DNA from: Siphonodentalium dalli
Lineage: Eukaryota > Mollusca > Scaphopoda > Gadilida > Siphonodentaliidae
Direction of reading: 5' to 3'
DNA length: 64,000 nt
NCBI GenBank assembly: GCA_032622095.1
Contig: CP136063.1
Span: 31,188,987-31,252,986, forward strand
Shown here: piece after piece, positions 55,686 through 64,000 of the stretch
Numbering within the stretch: position 1 is the stretch's first letter
Layout of the letters: each line of letters begins with the position of its first letter
Made by a program: the position numbers and the translations under genes
The notes under the pieces: model-generated
Seen by the model: only the letters and a program-made list of their open reading frames with translations
Told to the model about the DNA's origin: nothing
The model's database searches: none

Positions 55686-57802
55686 AGACACGATGGCACT
55701 AGAAATGTATTTCATCATTTCTAGTGCCGCACGGCCCCCCATACCATACGTTGAGCTATCTATTTCACAACATTTTTCAACTAAACAATGAATGCTGGCC
55801 TTATTATCTCACCATATATTTTCAGTCGGTACTCCCCACCACAAGTTGACGCCAAAAGTTCCCTGTGTCGGCGTATCTAAATGCTTTAATCGGACATTTC
55901 TAAACTGTTTAATGTTGGTGACCCGGATAAGTCGTCCATCTTCACGTTCTTGTTGACATTTTACACAAGGCCGTGTGATCGGAAGAACTACTGGGTAATT
56001 TACTACGTCCGGTTTGGCCTATAGTCCGTTTCACGAATAACCGTTAACTGATTTCAAGATTTTATTGTTAGCAAACCATTACAACGGTGTGAGTGTGTAA
56101 TATAGTGAAACATCTATAGTTGAACCAAGCGAACAATTTAACTTCTGTCTTGTGTATATACTATTACAGCATAGTGTAAAATGTTAGTAATTGTGGAGGC
56201 CTTGAAGATTTACCTGTATATAGCTAGGAATGCCTACATACAAAATCTCATTTTATGATATGTGGCTTTGTAGATGTTCGTCAATCGCCATGGCTGCATG
56301 CATGTGTCATAGACATGATGTCTATAAGTATTCAACGTATTTTGTTCTTTTTATTGGCTTGGTATGCAAACTGACATTAAATTGGACATTTTCGACAAAT
56401 TTGTTGTTAGATCGGACAGTGGAATATTAAAGTCATCAATTGGCCGGCTATATGGACGAAGGAATGATCACTAGATCTTATTGAACCATGCACGATGCCC
56501 AGCGACTTTGATAAGTTTACACCGACTGACATGCCCGCAGCAGTTTTTGTCTCAAATAAATTGTTATCAAAAGTTCAAAACACTTATTTCTGGCCGAGAA
56601 ATAAGCGGAGTAAGTGTGATCATCATTTATCCACGCACTTGACAAATGTGGACCTGGTTTCTATTCGACACAAGCATGGGACATTGATATAAATCTATAA
56701 GTTTCATTTTCGTCTAACAAACCGACAACTTTAATAGCTTCAAATTTTCGCGGGACGGTAATGACGGGGTACAGGGATGTCGATTTTTTATATTTTGAAC
56801 CAGCAAAACAAAAATTACATATATCATTGGAACATGCATCTCCTGAATATACGTGGTATGAAGATCACTCCGTTTTATCCGGAAATGTATTTGCTAACCG
56901 ATAAAACAATCTCACTTCTTATAATTTAACTTTTAACAAATCGTGTGCTGGGTGAGAGACATCTCATTTGAGCGATTATGGGGTATAAAAGGACGTAACA
57001 AAATCTCAATAGAACTATGTTCATCGAGCGTTAGCTCATAACGCAAAACATAGACTGGTCAGCGTGGTTTTCTGACATTTACGACAATTTTGTCGCATAA
57101 AATAAATAAAAATACGATGAGAAACTGGAAATGTTTATGCACATTCCGGACGGGATATATGTCCCTGGCACATGTTTGAAAGTTCACGCAAAATATGAAA
57201 GATAACAAAGTTATAGCCTAATTAGCTGTATAGACCCGTTCTAAATATCCCATATAGTAAATGCATGCCGGCGATAAGCAGGGGTGTGTATAAATACCAA
57301 GCAGAACCAAGCTGGAGAAAACTAGGCGGAAAATGACACTTAAAGCATGTTTTGTGCTGTATAATGGAGAATTAAACCATAATAATGCAACATGACGTGA
57401 TGTTATTTGAGTTTTGATGACATACATGTATAGCGAGCGTAAAACTAAAAAAAAAACAGTGCGGCGATCGCGAAAACTTTTCAGCTTGGTATTTCGTCTT
57501 TTACAGATCGCTGTGATCCCAGAACGCAACATAAGCTCCATTCTGAGTTCAGTCTCCTACACGGGACTTACCCTGCCAGCACCTACATGGAATGTGAAAC
57601 AATGTCGTATTTATTTATTTTAGAAGCAAATTTGATACCTTTTAGATTTTTGTAGGTTTACAGCTAATTCTGCATTATTCTGAGAAACAGAAATGTCCAT
57701 ATTCGTTTGAAAATGGTCTAGGTCAAGCCAGAATGAATTGTAACTGACAAAACACTTCTATAAAATAATATTTTATTTAAAAAAATACACGTGCCTGCAG
57801 CG

Positions 57803-58330
57803 TTAAAGATGGATTATCTCTTTAAATAACAAATTTTTAATAGTTGCGTGGGTATAAAATAATAGATATGAACTGAAGACCTATGTCCGGAAAAGCTTCT
57901 ATCAATTAATATTGATTTTATTTCGAATATTAAATTGGGCCCATTTATGTTACTATTTTTAGAACCGACCATTCGGATGAGACCGTATTGCGATATAGAG
58001 CACTGGGCTGTTTCTACGGCTACGCAACGAATGTCAAATGTCACAGATTGGTTGTTTGTACTGTTTTGTTCCACAGATATAAGAGAAAATGAGTATAATT
58101 AACGTTTATTTGTGACAAAATTGCACAATATAATTTCTGGTCTCCGTTAACAGTAACCACTATTGTTCGTTAGCTGAACAAACACACCTTTTTAGACCAG
58201 AAAATATTCGAAATAAAATTAATATTAATCGATAGAAGCATTTCCGGACAGGAGTCTTCGATTCAAATCTAATATTTTATACCCCGGTAACTATATAATA
58301 CATGTTTACAAAGAGATAATCCACCTTTAA
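57803..58330 (-). mobile_element. M1 MITE, complete, nested in the 3.5-kb element
   Basis: 528 bp between TTAA 57,803-57,806 and 58,327-58,330, with both inverted ends. Confidence 0.87.
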
Positions 58331-58773
58331 GACATCTCTTGGCGCGAAGACTAAACTCTGTCTGCAGCTTGAACGCAACAGTCAAAAATAGTTATCTGTA
58401 AAACGGACTATAGGCCAAACCGGACGTAGTAAATTACCCAGTAGTTCTTCCGATCACATGGCCTTGTGTAAAATGTCAACAAGAACGTTAAGATGGACGA
58501 CTTATCCGGGTCACCAACATTCAACAGTTTAGAAATGTCCGATTAAAGCATTTAGATACGCCGACACAGGAAACTTTTGGCGTCAACTTGTGGCGGGGAG
58601 TACCGACTGAAAATATATGGTGAGATAATAAGGCCAGCATTCATTGTTTAGTTGAAAAATGTTGTGAAATAGATAGCTCAACGCAGGGTATGGGGGACCA
58701 CCAGCCGCCCTAATGGGCAGTTTGAGCTGATCATTAGGGCGGCGTAGTGTCTAGTTCTCCCTGACCTGTATGA

Positions 58774-59050
58774 TCTAACTATAATGGAATTCCAGTGTAT
58801 ATTATTTTGTTCGTGATACAGAGGAATCACGTATCAATATGCCGATTTATTCCTTGTGTGCGTGGTTTCATGAAAATTCCGGTTAGAATCTCTCATCTCT
58901 CATCGACCGATTTTCAAGTCGAACAAAGGACGATGGAATTACCGTATTCTGTTGAATTAACATGCGCAGCATTATGTGGTTTTGTTTACTAGAACCGTTC
59001 ACAAAACGATAGATGGCTACACAGCCTACATAGTGTACAAGACCGACCGG
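58774..59050 (-). pseudogene. Orphan zinc-finger leader and upstream region
   Basis: The minus strand contains a leader relic at about 58,848-58,895 with ATGAGAGATTCTAACCGG and HETTHT codons, close to the ZF4 leader ([14 protein letters not shown]) but with Gly2 changed to Arg, followed by promoter-type DNA instead of fingers. Its own upstream region (TTGTTCGACTTGAAAATCGG to TAGGCTGTGTAGCCATC, to 59,037) matches the other genes. It was separated from the ZF4 region by the 3.5-kb insertion. Confidence 0.65.
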
Positions 59051-59443
59051 TTTAGTGTTACAAACTGGACAGTAATTTCGTCGTATAACTTTTCCCGCGA
59101 TGAGTCGACTTTGGTGGTGGACTGGGGTGACATCCTTTTTAGTTTTATTTCTATTTCTGTGCTACTTGTAGCAGATATATATTGGGGTTGACGCATTCTC
59201 GTTTGTGGCTTAGTGGTGTGCTGGGTCATCTCACTAGTGTCTGACTGGGCGACGGTATCAACGCGGTGCTCGATAGATCAGATGATAAAATGTACACTAA
59301 ATCACCAACATCAATTGAGTCAGCTCCGGCTCGCATTTTCTTCGGCCTTATTCGTTCATTTAATCTTACAGCGGATAAGTTGAGCTTGACTTGGTGCCGA
59401 TTTCTCCTGATGATGTCCGCCGCGAACGAAATACCGAACTTGT
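59051..59443. other. No gene recognised
   Basis: Unassigned sequence between the orphan leader and an M1 fragment. Confidence 0.45.
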
Positions 59444-59664
59444 GAAAGATGGATTATCTCTTTAAATAACAAATTTGAAATAGTTGCGTGGATATAAAAT
59501 AATAAATATGAACCGAAGACCCGTTTCCGGAAAGGCTTCATTTAATTAATATTCATTTTATTTAGAATATTTTATTGGGACCGTTTATTTGTCTATTTGC
59601 CAAATGTCCCAGATTGGTTGGTTGTATTGTTTTATCACATAGTTATAAGCGATAATGAGTATAA
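59444..59664 (-). mobile_element. M1 fragment
   Basis: AAAGATGGATTATCTCTTTA end without an intact TTAA, an internal deletion, and a break at the TTAA of the ATAATTAACG region, where the next M1 starts. Confidence 0.65.
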
Positions 59665-60598
59665 TTAAAGGTTGATTATCTCTTTGTAAACATGTATTAT
59701 ATAGTTACCGGGGTATAAAATATTAGATTTAAATCGAAGACTCTTGTCCAAAAGTGCTTTTATCGATTAATATTAAATTTATTTCGAATATTTTCTGGTC
59801 TAAAAAGGTGTGTTTGTTCAGCTAATGAACAATAGTGGTTACTGTTAACAGAGACCAGAAATTGTATGTAACAATTTTGTCACAAATAAACGTTCATTAT
59901 ACATATTAGCGCTTCTATCTGTGGAACAAAACAATACAAACAACCAATCTGTGACATTTGACTTTCGTTGCGTAGCCATAGGAACAGCCCAGTGCTATAT
60001 ATCGCAATATTGTATCTCACGTGACTTTGTTATTGAAATCAAGCTTTCCGATTGGTTGGCTACTCGACTCTATTAGTCGTAGTTGTATACTACGCCTTCA
60101 AGTCTCTCCCATCGTGCACTATGCATATGTAGTTTTGACTACTAAAAATAGTAACGAACACTACATCAAACTTTGTTCTGAAACTACTTGTTATTTCGCC
60201 GCTGATCCAAATTAAAGCTTCAGTAAGGCGAACATCAATTGTCTGAACTTAGTAAAAGTTGAAAATTTCTGCATTTGTTCGATACAATATAATAATTAGA
60301 GCATGACTTGTCGTGAAATACGCCGATATAGTGCATAGTGCGGTTGTGTAGTTCACGACGCGAAGCGGAGTGAACTACACAACCTCACTATGCACTATAT
60401 CGGCGTATTTCACTCCAAGCCATGCTCTATTTATTAAATATGGTATCATCCGAATGGTCTGTTCTAAAAATAGTAACATGAATGGTCCCGATTTGATATT
60501 CGAAATAAAATCAATATTAATTGATAGAAGCTTTTCCGGACATGGGGTCTTTAGTTCATATCTATTATTTTATACCTACGAAACTATTTAAAATTTGT
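59665..60598 (+). mobile_element. M1 MITE split by a 0.43-kb insertion
   Basis: Left part 59,665-60,011 (from TTAA to ATATCGCAATAT) and right part 60,437-60,598 (ATATGGTATCATCCGAATGG to CGAAACTATTTAAAATTTG). The insertion between them ends in the hairpin at 60,298-60,428. The last 20 bp of M1 are missing. Confidence 0.7.
60298..60428. repeat. Long hairpin (131 bp) inside M1
   Basis: Arms start AGAGCATGACTTG and its near-complement, with inner arms AAATACGCCGATATAGTGCA then TAGTG(C/A)GGTTGTGTAGTTCA and a small loop around CGACGCGAAGCGGAG. It is analogous in size and layout to 48,174-48,316. Confidence 0.75.
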
Positions 60599-60599
60599 G

Positions 60600-61670
60600 G
60601 GTGTGAGTGGCGGCTGGTATGTTTATACGCGCATGCGTAGATCCAATTTGTAAACCATAGCGTAGCCGAAGATATCCCAGTTCAAACGACGTATCTGTCA
60701 GCTCCGTACGTTGTGGCATTGGGGAGATAGAGCCGCCTGAATATAGGTGGTGAAAAATTGTGTGTTTTGTAGGCGTGACTAAAGTCTTGCAGAGTTCCAA
60801 CTCTCTAAGAGGTCAACGTATACAGCGTCCATATCTGTTAATTGGAGACCGATTTTGATTGCGTAAAAGGCGATTACTATCAAGTCGGGTATGTCCTAAT
60901 CCATAGAACATTTGGTTTATCGCCAAACGATCGAGGAACACCGATTTTGACAACGCGCACACTACGTCAATCAAAATATGTACCTTAAGGGGTTCGCCAA
61001 ATTACAATGATAAATTACTACAGGAAACATTGTCAATATATTGCTCTTACATGTTTTAAGATATCGAACGGACATTTGGTAGTCAGGGGTTTTTCGATGT
61101 GCTGATTTCGATTGAATTGTTACCGAGTTACTCTGATTGCCCAAATTTGTGTCATTGACGTCATACATGTAGCTACGTGTACCGCACGAACGGGGAACTA
61201 TAGTATACGCCGCACAGCGAAAGTACGATTGTTGTAGGCCTTTAGAACGGACACAATTGATTTTCAAATTATTTTCAGTTTTGCCATTTGCTTTTCTAGG
61301 AAATCGGTTATTGTAAACGTCATCCCATTTAGAAAATTCGTTAGGTTTCACTAATCACCCCTCCCATTCCGATCTTTGCCATAACATAATGCTATGTTAT
61401 TCCACCAGCAAAATTAATGCCTAAAACTACACAGAATATATTAGTTAGATGGCCACATAAAACAACACATTTGCAATTTCATACAATCGGTGTTAATATG
61501 AAGTATTCGTTGCCATGGCAACGTGAAAGTTTGGAGCTGTGATGAACCTGTATTACCGGAATTGGACTTTTAAAGAACTTCTTGAGTAGGGCCTATACTA
61601 TCAGTGTTTGCTGTCAATTCAATTCTTTCCAATATTGAATAATCAAAGTAAATATCTAGTTAGTGTAAAT
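60600..61670. other. No gene recognised
   Basis: A 126-codon minus-strand frame (60,971-61,351) has no domain, no family resemblance and no homologous copy in the window; it is not called. Confidence 0.45.
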
Positions 61671-61674
61671 TATA

Positions 61675-61746
61675 GCTTTTTCCCCAGGAAACCTGACACG
61701 CAGCCATCCGTTTCCCCCAGGAAACCTGGCACTGAATGAGTTAACT
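61675..61746 (-). mobile_element. Solo piggyBac-like terminus
   Basis: The complement reads TTAACTCATTCAGTGCCAGG, then TTTCCTGGGGG, ending at TTAA 61,742-61,745. It resembles the TTAACCATTTCAGTGCCAGG end of the MITE at 53,726. CCCCAGGAAACCTG(A/G)CAC occurs twice in direct repeat. The partner end was not found nearby. Confidence 0.5.
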
Positions 61747-62039
61747 TTGGTTATCACACAAAGCGTCTAACGACCGTGACCAAGAGATCTAAAGCTCTCG
61801 ATCAGCTAAGTAATCAGCCTTCTATAGTTACAACGCGACCGCTACAGTAGTAATATAAATAACCCATTCGAACTTCGCTACAGTATTGAAATATTATGAC
61901 TGCATTTAAAATGAGCGTGCTTTGTGAGTTTCTGATATGTGTGACCAGTTTTATATTTCAGATCATGCGCAATATGGTTTTAGTCGCGAAATTACGCTGT
62001 CCAGACTTTATGTGTTTTCTACCGCGCTATATAACCTAT

Positions 62040-62143
62040 AGTTATTCTGTGTTAATGGATTTCGATTCTTATTAAATGAGATTTCGACTATTTATAGACT
62101 GCTGTTTCCCGAGGTCAGCTGATCTATAGGACAATTCTACGCG
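62040..62143 (+). promoter_or_regulatory. Upstream region of ZF5
   Basis: TTTATAGACTGCTGTTTCCC, GAGGTCAGCTGATC and ACAATTCTACGCG precede the ATG. They align with the corresponding blocks of ZF3 (TATATAGACTGTCGCTTCCC, GAGG...AGCCGACT, ACAATTCCATAACG). Further upstream similarity is weak. Confidence 0.45.
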
Positions 62144-63216
62144 ATGGGTGATGCTAACATGACTGTTCACGAGACCGTCCAGACGGGAAATATATACGTC
62201 ACAGTTGTGAAGTATGCGGAAAATCGTTTACTCGATCAGACAGCTTGGCGAGACATAAGATCATCCACACTGGAGATAAGCCTTACCATTGTGATATATG
62301 CGGGAAATCATTTAGTTATTCGAGTGTCTTGGTGACACATACGAGAATCCACACAGGAGATAAGCCTTACCGTTGTGATATATGCGAGAAATCGTTTAAT
62401 CAATCAAGATACTTGCTGAAACACAAGAAAATCCACATACATGTAGGTGACAAGCCTTATCATTGTGATATATGCGGGAAAGCGTTCACCCAGTCGAGTA
62501 ACTTTGAGACACATAAGAGAATCCACACAGGAGAGAAGCCTTACCATTGTGATATCTGCGGGAAATCATTTAATGATTCGAGCACCTTGGTAAAACACAA
62601 GAGAATCCACACCGGAGATAAGCCTTACCATTGTGGTATATGTGGGAAATCATTTAGTCATTCAAGTGTCTTGGTGACACATACGAGAATCCACACAGGA
62701 GATAAGCCTTACCATTGTGATATATGCGGGAAATCGTTCACTCAATTGACCAACTTGGTGAATCATAAGATAATCCACACCGGAGATAAGCCTTACCATT
62801 GTGATATATGCGGGAAATCGTTCACACAGTCGAGTAACTTTGAGACACATAAGAGAATCCACACAGGAGATAAGCCTTACGATTGTGTTATATGCGGAAA
62901 ATCATTTATTCAATCGAGGGGTTTGTTGACGCACAAGAGAATACACACTGGAGTTAAGCCTTACCGATGTGATATATGCGGGAAATCATTTGATCAGTCA
63001 CAAGGTTTGGCGACACATACGCGAATCCACACCGGAGATAAGCCTTACCATTGTGATATATGCGGGAAATCATTTATTCAATCAAGCGCCTTGGCGAGAC
63101 ATAATAGAATTCATACAGGTGATAAGCCCTACCATTGTGATATATGCGGGAAATCATTTAATCGATCGGACATCATGGTGACACATAAGATAATCCACGC
63201 TGGAGATAAGCCTTAA
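62144..63216 (+). CDS. C2H2 zinc-finger gene, 12 fingers, leader out of frame (ZF5)
   Basis: The leader ATG at 62,144 (MGDANMTVHETVQTGN) is clearly that of the family, but the fingers are in another frame: the finger frame reads RHSCEVCGKSFTRSDSLARH from about 62,196 and stays open to the TAA at 63,214. A single-base indel near 62,190 would explain it, so this copy is either a recent pseudogene, starts internally, or is misread in the assembly. It has twelve fingers; one linker has two extra residues (KIHIHVGDKPY). Two fingers have identical helices (TQSSNFET, fingers 4 and 8) and neighbouring fingers also recur, suggesting block duplication. The final linker reads AGDKP-stop. No other domain. 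Confidence 0.75.
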
Positions 63217-63540
63217 CGTTGTGATATATGCCCGAATGTATGTAGTCAGTCCGGCCCCTTGACTGTATACAAAACAATTCATACCGGAGATCGCCCGTAT
63301 CAATGCGATACATGTATGTCCGGGGAATCCATTCTCTTGCATCGCTAACTTGATCGAACATAAGATAATTCACACCGGAAATTATGACTGTGATATGTGC
63401 GGGAAATAAGTTAATCGGTGAGATTACTTTATATAAAACAATTCACCGGAGATTGCCCGTCCGACATGTCCTGGGAATCCATTCTCTTGCAGCGATAACT
63501 TAATCGAACAGAAGATAATTCACACCGGAAATCGCCGATA
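63217..63540 (+). pseudogene. Decayed finger tail of ZF5
   Basis: After the stop the frame continues RCDICPNVCSQSGPL, then TIHTGDRPYQCDTC, with further damaged repeats to about 63,540 (TAATTCACACCGGAAAT occurs twice). Ligands and spacing are lost. Confidence 0.7.
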
Positions 63541-64000
63541 ATTATTATTATTACCACTTTATAGGGCGTTCTCTAGGCCATTGATAATGTTTTTGGTGGC
63601 GTTCCAAATAGCGTATTGTTACCAAAACAGCGGGCCGCGGGCCGATAATGAGAAGCCTAGTTCAATATCGGCCCGCCGCCCGGAAACTATAGATCTCGTT
63701 TATTATCGCGAGAGTTACGTCCCTTCAACTTCCGATGTGGCGTGTTTATTTCAAGAAAATAATGGGAAGATGTATCCGATTTCCTCGACACTATAGTGGT
63801 TTTATGATTGGAATTCACGCTATATGATTGAATTATTGTATCAAGCGTAAGTATGCATTGATAATTTTAGCTGTCAACCTCTCATTGGTTGTTACTCGTC
63901 TCCAATGCTGGGTTTTCCCCTGTCCTATTTTCGAGACTATGTCAGTCCGTGTCAGCTGACAAGTCAAATGGTATCAAATTTAAATGTTCTTGAATATATT
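63541..64000. other. No gene recognised; GC-rich hairpin
   Basis: Contains an inverted repeat at about 63,635-63,682 (GCGGGCCGATAAT and complement-like ATATCGGCCCGC). No supported gene. Confidence 0.45.

Larger units (their letters stand above)
55283..58768. mobile_element. 3.5-kb inverted-repeat element with TATGA duplication
   Basis: Flanked by TATGA at 55,278-55,282 and 58,769-58,773; the ZF4 upstream region keeps an uninterrupted relative at 55,155-55,159 (AATATGATCTAATTATAA). The perfect outer ends are CAGGTCAGGGAGAAC and complement. Inside, about 300 bp of inverted repeat (55,735-56,035 and 58,393-58,690) carries GGCCTATAGTCCGTTT and other shared blocks. The interior 56,040-57,800 encodes no recognised protein. 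An M1 MITE lies at 57,803-58,330. The superfamily was not recognised. Confidence 0.75.

Noticed and set aside
60971-61351. 126-codon minus-strand frame
   Set aside because: No domain, no second copy, no family resemblance; length is possible by chance in 64 kb.

Overview
The window looks like repeat-dense, AT-rich animal nuclear DNA. There are no operons or bacterial-type genes. The long arrays of C2H2 zinc fingers with the linker HTGDKPY and the scaffold CDICGKSF resemble the large single-exon zinc-finger families of lophotrochozoans (cephalopods and other molluscs, for example). The mix of piggyBac, hAT, Helitron and APE-type non-LTR elements also fits a marine invertebrate. The species cannot be fixed from sequence alone, and the lophotrochozoan call is an inference.

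Host-type genes: five C2H2 genes are recognisable. ZF1 (598-1950, +), ZF2 (34,641-35,714, +), ZF3 (45,782-46,831, -), ZF4 (54,437-55,069, -) and ZF5 (about 62,190-63,216, +, leader frameshifted). Each starts with a short leader MGD..(L/M)..HET, runs directly into 7-15 fingers without a visible intron, and is followed by decayed fingers. All share related upstream DNA. ZF1 and ZF2 lie in a direct segmental duplication (1-3,278 and 30,929-37,005), so each copy serves as an empty-site control for insertions in the other.

Mobile DNA fills the rest. 3,279-12,861 and 39,982-45,392 are two copies of a 5.4-kb DNA transposon with terminal inverted repeats of nearly 1 kb. The first copy carries a clean 4.2-kb nested insertion (6,108-10,314). 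14,002-16,003 is a hAT-like element with a BED-finger relic. 16,675-20,525 is a non-LTR retrotransposon with an intact 1109-codon reading frame, a 2A-like N-terminus and a 13-bp target duplication. 22,200-22,483 and 30,640-31,297 are pieces of piggyBac transposase. 25,624-28,980 is a broken second non-LTR element. 31,298-34,400 is an A-B-A-B-A composite with perfect terminal inverted repeats and a 4-bp target duplication. 50,794-52,941 holds three Helitron-like elements joined end to end. 55,283-58,768 is a 3.5-kb inverted-repeat element that splits a zinc-finger leader region. A TTAA-targeting MITE of about 520 bp (called M1 here) is present in about 13 complete or partial copies, several nested in one another.

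How it fits together: the finger codons for Ser-Phe-Asn contain TTAA in most fingers, and two independent TTAA-specific MITEs sit exactly in such codons. The locus therefore reads as a zinc-finger cluster that repeatedly duplicates, decays and collects transposons. Whether the zinc-finger proteins in turn recognise these transposons is an open and testable idea that the sequence does not prove. No tRNA, rRNA or CRISPR array was recognised.
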